Of a stretch of 34,151 nt of DNA, positions 7,301 to 14,682 are shown piece by piece (position 1 is the first letter of the stretch; each line of letters begins with the position of its first letter). This stretch comes from Oscillospiraceae bacterium (GTDB lineage: Bacteria > Bacillota > Clostridia > Oscillospirales > Ruminococcaceae): the NCBI GenBank assembly GCA_017435565.1, contig JAFSEU010000007.1, forward strand, positions 1-34,151. The letters are read 5' to 3'. The notes beneath the pieces are model-generated. The model did no database searches. It was not told the origin of the DNA and was given only the letters and a program-made list of their open reading frames with translations. The position numbers and the translations under genes are program-made.

Positions 7301-7728
7301 AAGGTATACCGAAAATAATATCACCCGAGCTTTTGAAAGTGCTGTGCGAAATGGGTCACAGCGACACGATTGTGATTGCGGACGGAAATTTTCCTGCGCA
7401 GTCAATGGGTAAAGACGCAGTTGTTATCCGCGCCGACGGACATGGTGCTGTCGAGCTGCTTGATGCGATTTTGCAGCTTTTTCCGCTTGATACATATGTA
7501 GAAAAGCCTGTTTCCCTTATGGAGGTAATGCCGGGTGACCCTGTTGAAACACCCATATGGAAAAAATATTATGAAACAATCTCAAAGTATGACGACCGTG
7601 CACAGGATTGTGTTGGTTCGGTTGAGCGCTTTGAATTCTATGAGCAGGCTAAAAAGGCTTATGCAATTGTTGCAACAGGCGAAAGTGCACTTTATGCTAA
7701 TCTGATTTTACAAAAAGGAGTAATCTGA
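7294..7728 (+). CDS. fucU: L-fucose mutarotase (RbsD/FucU family)
   Basis: A protein of 144 residues, the normal FucU length. It interconverts the alpha and beta anomers of L-fucose, supplying the form used by the isomerase. Family features are MLKGIPKIISPELLKVLCEM with GHSDTIVIADGNFPA (the His-Asp catalytic area), and the C-terminal ESALYANLILQKG. It overlaps the kinase stop by seven bases and is followed two bases later by the aldolase gene. Confidence 0.95.
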   Translation: MLKGIPKIISPELLKVLCEMGHSDTIVIADGNFPAQSMGKDAVVIRADGHGAVELLDAILQLFPLDTYVEKPVSLMEVMPGDPVETPIWKKYYETISKYDDRAQDCVGSVERFEFYEQAKKAYAIVATGESALYANLILQKGVI

Positions 7729-7730
7729 TA

Positions 7731-8423
7731 ATGGAACTTGAATATATGGAGCTTCGTGAGCAGATGTGTGATATCTGCCATAAAATGTGGCAGCTCGGAT
7801 GGGTTGCTGCAAATGACGGTAATTTGTCTGCAAAACTGCCTGACGGTACATTTCTTGCAACGCCGACAGGAATCAGCAAGAGCTTTATCACACCGGAAAA
7901 GCTCGTTCATATTGACGCTGACGGCAATGTTCTTGACGGGCTTGAAGGTTACAGGCCTTCGTCTGAAATAAAAATGCACCTGAGATGCTACAAAGACAGA
8001 GATGATGTGGGCGCCGTGCTTCACGCCCATCCTCCCGTTGCAACAGGCTTTGCAGTTGCCAACAAGCACCTTGACCGTTATACAATGATAGAAACGGTTA
8101 TCGCCATTGGTTCTATTCCTGTTACCCCTTATGGCACGCCTTCGACGAATGAGGTGCCCGAGGCAATTGCTCCGTATATTCAGGAGCACGACGTTGTTCT
8201 TCTGGCAAATCACGGCGCGCTTGCATTGGGAAGCGATGTTGTTACAGCGTATTATAGGATGGAAACCTTGGAGCTTTACGCAAAAATCAGCCTCGTTGCT
8301 CATCTTATCGGCGGTGAAAAGGAAATCGATAAGGAGAATATCGACAGGCTCATTTCTATGCGCTCGCAGTATGGCGTGACAGGAAAGCATCCCGGATTTA
8401 AAAGATATCGTAAGGAAGACTAA
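7731..8423 (+). CDS. fucA: L-fuculose-1-phosphate aldolase (class II aldolase/adducin family)
   Basis: A protein of 230 residues. It cleaves L-fuculose 1-phosphate into dihydroxyacetone phosphate and L-lactaldehyde. The zinc-site residues of the class II aldolase fold are all visible: Glu79 in PSSEIKMHL, His98 and His100 in VLHAHPP, and His161 in LANHGALA. The N-terminal GWVAANDGNLSAKL is the substrate phosphate-binding region. The start at 7731 has GGAG 12 bases upstream inside the end of fucU. A terminator follows. No lactaldehyde reductase or propanediol microcompartment genes are adjacent. Confidence 0.95.
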   Translation: MELEYMELREQMCDICHKMWQLGWVAANDGNLSAKLPDGTFLATPTGISKSFITPEKLVHIDADGNVLDGLEGYRPSSEIKMHLRCYKDRDDVGAVLHAHPPVATGFAVANKHLDRYTMIETVIAIGSIPVTPYGTPSTNEVPEAIAPYIQEHDVVLLANHGALALGSDVVTAYYRMETLELYAKISLVAHLIGGEKEIDKENIDRLISMRSQYGVTGKHPGFKRYRKED

Positions 8424-8455
8424 AGCATTATTTTTACGATTTGATTTATTATGAT

Positions 8456-8490
8456 AAATGTGCTCGCATTTTTTGCAGAGCACATTTTTT
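8456..8490 (+). terminator. Terminator of the fucose operon
   Basis: A 10-bp stem AAATGTGCTC/GAGCACATTT with T-run, 33 bases after the fucA stop. It may also help end the convergent gene at 8581. Confidence 0.85.
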
Positions 8491-8580
8491 GCTTTTATTT
8501 TTCAATCATCATTGGACAGCGACTGCTTCCTAAACGTGAAAGCAGTGTTTTTGCCTCATATATGTGGCCGTGCTGTATTT

Positions 8581-9882
8581 TTATATATTCTTCTTATCAT
8601 CTGTGGAAGGATTATCAATCAGCTCTCCGCTTTCGGAAAAACGTGAGCCGTGGCAGGGGCAATCCCACGAATGTTCCTGTTTATTATATTTCAAAGCACA
8701 TCCGAGGTGCGGACAGCGCGGATGTGTCGGCGTCAGAAGTCCGACCAGAGATTCAAACACATTGACGGCGAGTTGGGGATGCAGCATACTGCGTGACGGA
8801 GAAAACACATAAGAATATTCATTGCTTTTCTCCTGAACCAAATCCGTGAGTATCATAGCGGCTGCCATAGATGAGGTTATGCCCCATTTGTTGAAGCCTG
8901 TTGCGACAAATAAATTCGGAGTGCTTTTAGAATACTGACCGATATACGGCAGAGCGTCGAGCGTCATACAATCCTGAGTTGCCCACCTGTCAGTAATATT
9001 TGCTTTGCGGTAATGGGCACGGGTAAATTCTTCAAGCTCACGCCAGTTTCCTCCGCTTTTGCCCGTGCGGTGTGCACCGCCTCCGAGCAGTAAAAGGTTT
9101 TTGTAATTGCGCAGGGATAAACCTTTTTCGTTCTCATCAACATACATTCCGTCAACATTCTGCGCCCCCTCAAGTGCCAGTACATATGAGCGGTGCTGAT
9201 ACAGTTTCAAAAAATATCCGCCGTGCTTGTTCAGCATCGGAAAGTGTGTTGCGACGATTATTTTTCTGCACTTGATTTCGCCGTGCTGTGTGATTGCTTT
9301 ATTCGGCATCAGCTCCAGAACCTTTGTGTTTTCATATATGGGAAGCTTTTTCGCAATTTCAAACGCAAACTTCAGGGGGTGGAATTGTGCTTGATTCTTC
9401 ACGAGTGCGGCACCTGCAACCTTGAAAGGAAGATTAACGGATTCACAAAAGTCTGCGTTGAATCCGAGTCGGTTCAATGCTTCGACTTCCTTTTCGATTT
9501 TTGTTCGGTGGGCGGTGGAATAAACGTATGAGTTTTTCGTTTCATAATCACATTGAATGTTTTGGCATAAACGCGAATATTCCTGCGCCGCTTTAAGCTG
9601 TGCCTCTGAATACAGCCTCGCCTTGTCGAGTCCATACTTTTGAATCAGCTTATCATATATCAAACCGTGCTGAATTGTAATTTTTGCCGTGGTGTTTTTG
9701 GTGATTCCGCTGCAGATTTGCTTTGCTTCAACCAGAACACAATCAACACCTGCATTTTTTAGCATATATGCGCACAATATACCTGCCATACCGCCGCCGA
9801 TAATCAGCACGTCCGTGCTGATGCTTTCGTTTAACGGCTCAAAATGTAAACGCTGTACATTATCAACCCAAACAGAGTTCAT
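8581..9882 (-). CDS. FAD-dependent oxidoreductase (DAO type) fused to a C-terminal Rieske domain
   Basis: A protein of 433 residues. The N-terminus has the dinucleotide-binding motif DVLIIGGGMAGILCAYML (residues 24-41), and the C-terminal half of the FAD fold has LFVATGFNKWGITSSM. Residues 380-425 form a Rieske [2Fe-2S] domain: CPHLGC (Cys390, His392) and CPCHGSRF (Cys408, His411). This architecture is widespread in Bacillota; substrate and physiological role are not established, and a role in redox or stress metabolism is only inferred. The C-terminus after the Rieske loop is short. AAGGAG precedes the start. It is transcribed alone, towards the fucose operon terminator. Confidence 0.92.
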   Translation of the reverse strand: MNSVWVDNVQRLHFEPLNESISTDVLIIGGGMAGILCAYMLKNAGVDCVLVEAKQICSGITKNTTAKITIQHGLIYDKLIQKYGLDKARLYSEAQLKAAQEYSRLCQNIQCDYETKNSYVYSTAHRTKIEKEVEALNRLGFNADFCESVNLPFKVAGAALVKNQAQFHPLKFAFEIAKKLPIYENTKVLELMPNKAITQHGEIKCRKIIVATHFPMLNKHGGYFLKLYQHRSYVLALEGAQNVDGMYVDENEKGLSLRNYKNLLLLGGGAHRTGKSGGNWRELEEFTRAHYRKANITDRWATQDCMTLDALPYIGQYSKSTPNLFVATGFNKWGITSSMAAAMILTDLVQEKSNEYSYVFSPSRSMLHPQLAVNVFESLVGLLTPTHPRCPHLGCALKYNKQEHSWDCPCHGSRFSESGELIDNPSTDDKKNI

Positions 9883-9950
9883 ATCATCACTCCTTATGGC
9901 TATATTATCAACAGTTATTGATTTGGTTATTCAAAATACTATGTTCATTC

Positions 9951-9974
9951 TTACCATTGTGAAACGAATGGTAA
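9951..9974. repeat. Inverted repeat
   Basis: Perfect 8-bp arms TTACCATT and AATGGTAA separated by eight bases; it opens a hairpin-rich gap between two minus-strand genes. Confidence 0.6.
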
Positions 9975-9999
9975 AATGGCTTCTGCGGTTGATGGCATA

Positions 10000-10153
10000 T
10001 TCGAGGTATCATTTTTGTGGTATCCGTCTTTCTTTTTATCACGAAAATTTTTGTTATTGATTTTGTCGCACAATGCTACCAGCCAAACGCTGGACAATTT
10101 TCGGGCATCACTTTTGTGGTGCCTGATTTGTTTTATAACGAGATTTTCTGATA
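10000..10153 (+). repeat. Two imperfect direct repeats, about 99-100 bases apart, each able to form a hairpin
   Basis: Units at 10000-10053 and 10100-10153 share TTCG, ATCA, TTTTGTGGT and an A/T-rich tail of the form TTTTAT-ACGA. In the second unit GGCATCAC and GTGGTGCC pair over eight positions around a TTTT loop (one G-U); the first unit forms a weaker version. A small hairpin CCAGC/GCTGG (about 10079-10093) lies between them. The whole gap 9883-10317 shows no believable protein gene. Confidence 0.55.
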
Positions 10154-10173
10154 TCTCAATCCTAAAACAAACA

Positions 10174-10217
10174 ACAGCCGTAATCGGGAAAACTGCTCGA
10201 TTACGGCTGTATTTTTT
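10174..10217 (+). terminator. Intrinsic terminator in the 9.9-10.3 kb gap
   Basis: A 13-bp stem ACAGCCGTAATCG/CGATTACGGCTGT followed by ATTTTTTT on the plus strand. No plus-strand protein gene precedes it, so it may end an RNA from the repeat region. Read on the minus strand it could also end the Nudix gene about 100 bases upstream, though the T-run is poorer. Confidence 0.75.
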
Positions 10218-10317
10218 TGTTTATTTATCCGACACACACCTGCGTCGCTGTGTGGAATATAAGCGCCGATTGATAATATATGCCGTTTTTTAAGGATTCA
10301 CTTTTGTATAATTGTTT

Positions 10318-10839
10318 TTAAAATATTTCTTCTGTAAGAATTTCTAAAATACGGTTTTCCCTTTCAATCATTCCCCAAAAAGCAGAAATTTTGTTCTTTT
10401 CTTTGTGATCGGCATTTTTGTTTGTGTTTATTGCATTTTGCGGCAAAACATATTCCAAAACAAATTGTTCTTCTTTTTCATATTCATCTAATTTGGGCAA
10501 AACTTTTTCGGATTCAACCTTGCATAAGTAATAATAATTATCCTGAATAAAAATATCTTCGTATTTACCTTTTTCAATTCTTCTTACATAGCCGAATTCC
10601 TTTATGCTGTTATGTATTACAACAAGCCCGCTTTCCTCTCTCACTTCACGGATAAGAGTCTGCTCGTGCGTTTCGGTATTTTCAATTCCTCCACCGGGTA
10701 ATTTATAATAATTATACTTTTTGCTGTGCATCATTGCAACAAGATTGTTTTCTATAATTATACCTCTTACAGATGGTCGCTCGAAAACTGTTCCGTTTTT
10801 ATCATAGTTCTGCTTGTCAATAACAAAAAGCTCTCTCAT
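10318..10839 (-). CDS. Nudix hydrolase
   Basis: A protein of 173 residues. The full Nudix box is present: Gly50, Glu56, then Arg64-Glu65, Glu68-Glu69 and Gly71 in REVREESGL, preceded by YYKLPGGG. Nudix proteins hydrolyse nucleoside diphosphates linked to another group; the substrate cannot be inferred here. The protein is rich in Lys, Glu and Asn. It has its own promoter (10884-10912) and is divergent from the GntR/ABC operon. GGTGAAG precedes the start. Confidence 0.92.
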   Translation of the reverse strand: MRELFVIDKQNYDKNGTVFERPSVRGIIIENNLVAMMHSKKYNYYKLPGGGIENTETHEQTLIREVREESGLVVIHNSIKEFGYVRRIEKGKYEDIFIQDNYYYLCKVESEKVLPKLDEYEKEEQFVLEYVLPQNAINTNKNADHKEKNKISAFWGMIERENRILEILTEEIF

Positions 10840-10883
10840 ATATTCTTCACCGCCTCTGTAATCGTATTTTTTATTATATCCGC

Positions 10884-10912
10884 ATTATATCACGAAGCAC
10901 AGCGATTTGCAA
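10884..10912 (-). promoter_or_regulatory. Promoter of the Nudix gene
   Basis: On the minus strand: TTGCAA, 17-base spacer, TATAAT. A second TATAAT lies 13 bases further downstream. Confidence 0.75.
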
Positions 10913-10931
10913 AATATTTTTGCAACCCCTA

Positions 10932-10960
10932 TTGACAAGCGTATATATGTGTGTTATACT
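10932..10960 (+). promoter_or_regulatory. Promoter of the GntR-ABC-CPBP operon
   Basis: TTGACA, 17-base spacer, TATACT, 40 bases before the start of the GntR gene. Confidence 0.85.
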
Positions 10961-10982
10961 GTGTATATCGTATATATACAGT
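10958..10982 (+). promoter_or_regulatory. Likely GntR (YtrA-type) operator
   Basis: A 25-base palindrome with arms ACTGTGTATAT and ATATATACAGT (one mismatch) around CGT. It starts within the -10 box and covers the transcription start, the position expected of an autorepressor site. Confidence 0.65.
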
Positions 10983-10999
10983 ATTTACAGAGGTGCACT

Positions 11000-11386
11000 A
11001 TGGATATTATTTTAAGCAATTCTTCCGAAGAGCCGATTTATCAGCAGATAATAACACAGATAAAGGCTCACATAATGAACGGCACGCTTGCCGCAGGTGA
11101 TGCGTTGCCATCAATGCGAATGTTGGCCGGGCAATTGAGAATAAGCGTTATTACCACAAAAAGAGCCTATGAAGAGCTTGAGCGTGAAGGTTTTATTGAA
11201 ACCGTTGCCGGCAAGGGCTGTTATGTAAAATCGCAGAATACGGATTTTCTTCGTGAACAGACCTTGCGTCAGACAGAAGAAATACTTACAAAGATTTGTA
11301 ACAAGGCCAGAATGTGTGGAATTTCTCTTGACGAAATGAAAGAAATTCTTGAGCTTGTTTATGGAGGGGATAATGATGATGAATGA
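11000..11386 (+). CDS. GntR-family regulator, YtrA subfamily
   Basis: A protein of 128 residues from the start at 11000 (GAGGTG five bases upstream). The longer reading from 10907 would run through the promoter and is rejected. Residues 1-75 form the GntR winged helix: PIYQQIITQIKAHIMNG and LPSMRMLAGQLRISVITTKR with AYEELEREGFIETVAGKGCY. The C-terminal part is short (about 45 residues) and helical, as in YtrA-type repressors, with no large effector domain. YtrA regulators usually repress the ABC transporter operon they belong to, often responding to cell-wall-active antibiotics. Its gene overlaps the ATPase gene. Confidence 0.93.
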   Translation: MDIILSNSSEEPIYQQIITQIKAHIMNGTLAAGDALPSMRMLAGQLRISVITTKRAYEELEREGFIETVAGKGCYVKSQNTDFLREQTLRQTEEILTKICNKARMCGISLDEMKEILELVYGGDNDDE

Positions 11387-12257
11387 TTATGAAAATGCAA
11401 TTGAAATAAGCAATCTTACAAAAAAATATGATGGTTTTACACTTGATAATATCAGCTTTAATGTGCCAAAAGGCAGCATAATGGGCTTTATCGGACAAAA
11501 CGGCGCAGGCAAGACCACAACAATAAAAGCGTTGCTGAATATTATCAAAACCGATGGCGGCAGCATAAAAATGTTCGGGCTCGACCATATTGAAAACGAG
11601 TTTGAAATCAAGCAGAATATTGCTGCGGTTTTTGATGAAATACCCTTCCACGGTGATTTTACAGCAAAGCGTTTAAGCATAATGTTCAGCGGACTTTATG
11701 CCAACTGGGATGAACAGCGCTATTTTACATATCTTGACAGATTCGGCTTGCCCAGAAAAAAGAAAATTTCAAAATTTTCAAAGGGTATGAAAATGAAATT
11801 GCAGATTGCCTGTGCACTTTCTCACGGTGCAAAGCTGCTTGTAATGGATGAAGCAACAACGGGACTTGACCCTGTTGTAAGAAACGAGATTCTTGATATT
11901 TTCAGAGAATATCTGCAGGATGAAGAAAACAGCATTCTTATGTCATCGCACATAACAAGCGATTTGGAAAAAATCGCCGACAGCGTTACCTTTATCGATA
12001 AGGGAAAAATCCTGATTACAGGATATAAAGATGATATACTTGAAAATCACGGCGTGATTAAATGCACCAAAGCAGATTTTAAAAACATAGAAAAAGATGA
12101 TTTTATCAGCGCAAGACTTAACGATTTTGGTGTTGAGGTTATGGTTGCCAACAAAAACAAGGCAAAGCGCAAATATCAGGGGCTTAACATTGAAAAAACC
12201 ACGCTCGAAGAAATAATGCTCTTTTATGTCAACAGCGATAAAAAGGAGTGGTCGTAA
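11379..12257 (+). CDS. ABC transporter ATP-binding protein
   Basis: A protein of about 292 residues. It has the Walker A motif GQNGAGKTTT, the degenerate signature FSKGMKMKLQIACALS, Walker B LLVMDEATTGLDP and the H-loop SSH. This is the drug/bacteriocin-type ATPase that pairs with ABC-2 permeases. Three ATG codons in a row (11373, 11376, 11379) follow GGAGGGG; the third has the best spacing and is used here. It overlaps the regulator stop codon and is followed by the first permease with a TAATG overlap. Confidence 0.94.
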   Translation: MNDYENAIEISNLTKKYDGFTLDNISFNVPKGSIMGFIGQNGAGKTTTIKALLNIIKTDGGSIKMFGLDHIENEFEIKQNIAAVFDEIPFHGDFTAKRLSIMFSGLYANWDEQRYFTYLDRFGLPRKKKISKFSKGMKMKLQIACALSHGAKLLVMDEATTGLDPVVRNEILDIFREYLQDEENSILMSSHITSDLEKIADSVTFIDKGKILITGYKDDILENHGVIKCTKADFKNIEKDDFISARLNDFGVEVMVANKNKAKRKYQGLNIEKTTLEEIMLFYVNSDKKEWS

Positions 12258-12988
12258 TGAAAGGTTCGTTTAAAGCACTGCTTTATCGTGATATATTTTT
12301 GGGCAGAAAACAGCTGAAATCTGCAACAACAATGTTTTTTGTTGCAACGGCTCTGGTTGTGCTTATACTTCTCAGCTTCAGGCATGGCAATCTTGCTTTG
12401 CTGGATAAAGAAATAGTTGAAGGGGCAAAAATTATGATAATGCCCGTTGTAAAGTTTATGCCGGTTCTGGTGGCATGCTTTTTACCCAATTTTGTCAGCG
12501 AAGCCGTTGCCCGTGAAGAATCGGGCTTATGGTCAAAATTCCGCCGCAGCACACCTGTAAGCCATTGGTGCTTTGCCCTTGCCGATTATACACTTATATT
12601 TGTTTTCATTCTGCTTGCATTTCTTGTTTCGGCAGGATATGTTGCAATCATCTGCAAAATAGAAGGCGATGCCTTTGATAAGAGGACAATTGCTATTATC
12701 GTCGCACTTGCTTTGTGCTCGTTGGCGTTCTGCATACTTATGCAGATAATGACAATGCTGTTCAAATCGGTAGAAATTGCAGGGCTGGCATTTACAGGCG
12801 CAATGATGCTTGCAATGTTTCTGTATGTTTTTCTGGCTCCTGAAACCGATATGACAAATGATGAGATTTTTGCAAAGCTTGGCGGATTTTGCGAAGATAT
12901 TCTGCCGTTTTCTCCCGTGATATTTATATCAATATTGCTTGCGGGATTCTGCGCTGCAGCAATGCTGTATAAAAGGAGGGAAAAGTGA
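12257..12988 (+). CDS. ABC-2 type permease subunit, first of two
   Basis: A protein of 243 residues with about six hydrophobic segments. The start at 12257 shares its A with the ATPase stop codon, and AGGAG lies just upstream. It has no clear signature beyond general ABC-2 membrane protein character (N-terminal cytoplasmic LLYRDIFLGRKQLK, then alternating helices). With the next gene it probably forms a heterodimeric channel energised by the ATPase; the cargo is unknown, with a peptide or antibiotic most likely by analogy with the Ytr system. Confidence 0.85.
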   Translation: MKGSFKALLYRDIFLGRKQLKSATTMFFVATALVVLILLSFRHGNLALLDKEIVEGAKIMIMPVVKFMPVLVACFLPNFVSEAVAREESGLWSKFRRSTPVSHWCFALADYTLIFVFILLAFLVSAGYVAIICKIEGDAFDKRTIAIIVALALCSLAFCILMQIMTMLFKSVEIAGLAFTGAMMLAMFLYVFLAPETDMTNDEIFAKLGGFCEDILPFSPVIFISILLAGFCAAAMLYKRREK

Positions 12989-13713
12989 TGAAAGGATTGC
13001 TTTATAAAGAGCTTGTAACCCAAAAATTGGCAATTCACATGCTTGCTGCTGCTACGTTTTTCTATGGGTTTGCAGGCAATATTCTATTTGCTTTGGAAAT
13101 ATCTTTAGATGAAACGCAGTCGGTCTCTGATGTGCGTGGAATGTGCATGGTCGCAGCGTTTGCGGTGTTCTTTATATTTTCAATGGTAATTCCCGAATTT
13201 TTCAAAAAAGATGAAAAAGGCTCGTGGTCATCGTTTGCAATTTCATCTCCGCAGGGCGCAAAAGGACAGATACAGAGCAAATATATCATCATTCTTATTA
13301 TCAATCTTGCAATTTTGTTTACACTGTTTGTTGCCGATTGCATAATTGTTGCCATTGTGGGTGATATGGCCGCTTCAAACCTTACGATATATATGATAAT
13401 ATTCTGCTCTATGCTTGCAATAAATGCAGTAGAAATGCCGTTTTATGTGCGCTTTGGCTCATCAAAAGGCGGCAATGTCAAAGCAGCGATAATTTCAGTT
13501 GTTATAATTGCTTTGATGATTTATGCCCTTTTCGGCGATCTTACAATTTTTACGGGTGAAAATCCGATTGAAAGCATATATAATTTCTTTGTCGAAGGCA
13601 AAACTATATGGATTGTTGCTTTGCTGCCCTTTGTGGCAATTGTTTTGTATGTTGCTTCTTACAATATATCTTTAAGGCTGTATCAGAAGGGGGTTGAAAG
13701 CTATGAAGAATAA
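12988..13713 (+). CDS. ABC-2 type permease subunit, second of two
   Basis: A protein of 241 residues with six likely membrane helices, starting MKGLLYKELVTQK. It is similar in style to the ABC2_membrane_5 family. The start ATG overlaps the previous TGA by one base and follows AGGAGGG. Its N-terminus (MKGLLYKE) resembles that of the preceding permease (MKGSFKALLYRD), suggesting an old duplication. It overlaps the protease gene by 11 bases. Confidence 0.88.
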   Translation: MKGLLYKELVTQKLAIHMLAAATFFYGFAGNILFALEISLDETQSVSDVRGMCMVAAFAVFFIFSMVIPEFFKKDEKGSWSSFAISSPQGAKGQIQSKYIIILIINLAILFTLFVADCIIVAIVGDMAASNLTIYMIIFCSMLAINAVEMPFYVRFGSSKGGNVKAAIISVVIIALMIYALFGDLTIFTGENPIESIYNFFVEGKTIWIVALLPFVAIVLYVASYNISLRLYQKGVESYEE

Positions 13714-14623
13714 AGCGCCCCAAATCAAAAGAATTGTGATTTTCTGCATTCTTGCATTTTTGCCGCTTTGTGTATTTACGCCCTTGCTTGATTTTGCTTA
13801 CGGCGAAAAAATATTTGCAAGTGACGACCCGAAGGTTGCCGCTGCTGCGTATTCTCTCGGCGCTTTGTGCATGTTTGCGCCTGCTGTTGCCAATATACTG
13901 ACAAGGCTTATCACCAAAGAAGGCTTTTCACAGACATATCTCGGCTTGAATTTTTCAGGCAATGTTAAATATTACATAGCCTCTGTTGTAATAAAGCTGG
14001 CAGAAAACTTTTTCAGCATATTTCTGATATGGCAGTTGTTTCTTGAAAACTGCAGATTTTCTGATATTTTCTGCACCGATAATGCCGATAAAAGGGCGGC
14101 GACAATTCTACTTCAGCTTGGTGTTTCCGTAATTATATTCTTTCCTGCATTCGGTGAGGAATGGGGTTGGCGTGGCTATCTGATGCCAAAGCTTGAAAAA
14201 GTTATGGGCAGACCTGCATCGATTATTGTCGGGGGAATCATCTGGGGATTGTGGCACGCTCCGTTGACAATTTCGGGGCATAATTTCGGCACCGATTACA
14301 AATTCTATCCCTATCTCGGAATTGCGCTCATGTGCTTGATGTGCGTTCTGATGAATGCTTTTCTGACCTTGCTGACAGATAAAACAAAGTCAGTTTATCC
14401 CGCTTCGCTTTGCCATATGGTGAACAATAATCTTTCTGCATTTGTGATTTTTGGCATTATAGCTTCAGAAAAGGCGCTTATTCAATTTTCGCAGATTTCT
14501 GCTATAAAGATTTTCTGGGTATGCATCCCTTCGATAGCAATAACAGGAATAGCAAGCTTTATATTACTTATGAAATACAATGTTCGGAATGAACATAATC
14601 AAATTGAGCACAAAGAAAAATAA
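13703..14623 (+). CDS. CPBP intramembrane metalloprotease (CAAX protease/bacteriocin-processing family)
   Basis: A protein of 306 residues with about eight membrane helices. All three CPBP motifs are present: EEWGWR (Glu152, Glu153, Arg157), WHAPL (His185) and CHMVNN (His238, Asn241/242). These Abi-family proteases sit in the membrane and are linked to bacteriocin self-immunity or maturation. Its place at the end of an ABC exporter operon fits a role in handling or resisting a peptide. GAAGGGGG lies upstream; the in-frame ATG at 13694 has no better site. Confidence 0.92.
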   Translation: MKNKAPQIKRIVIFCILAFLPLCVFTPLLDFAYGEKIFASDDPKVAAAAYSLGALCMFAPAVANILTRLITKEGFSQTYLGLNFSGNVKYYIASVVIKLAENFFSIFLIWQLFLENCRFSDIFCTDNADKRAATILLQLGVSVIIFFPAFGEEWGWRGYLMPKLEKVMGRPASIIVGGIIWGLWHAPLTISGHNFGTDYKFYPYLGIALMCLMCVLMNAFLTLLTDKTKSVYPASLCHMVNNNLSAFVIFGIIASEKALIQFSQISAIKIFWVCIPSIAITGIASFILLMKYNVRNEHNQIEHKEK

Positions 14624-14638
14624 AACGCATAGTATAAA

Positions 14639-14677
14639 AAACACAGGGCAGTCTGACTGAAAATGCCCTGTGTTTTT
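14639..14677. terminator. Bidirectional terminator between the CPBP and beta-helix genes
   Basis: A 12-bp stem AAACACAGGGCA/TGCCCTGTGTTT flanked by A-rich sequence on the left and TT on the right; it serves two convergent genes. Confidence 0.85.
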
Positions 14678-14682
14678 GTGTG

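Noticed and set aside
7692..8483. Minus-strand frame of 263 codons
   Set aside because: Antisense shadow of fucA, which has all zinc-site residues; the translation has no recognisable domain.
10907..10999. N-terminal extension of the GntR regulator
   Set aside because: It would translate the promoter and operator; the start at 11000 has a good ribosome site and begins the GntR fold correctly.
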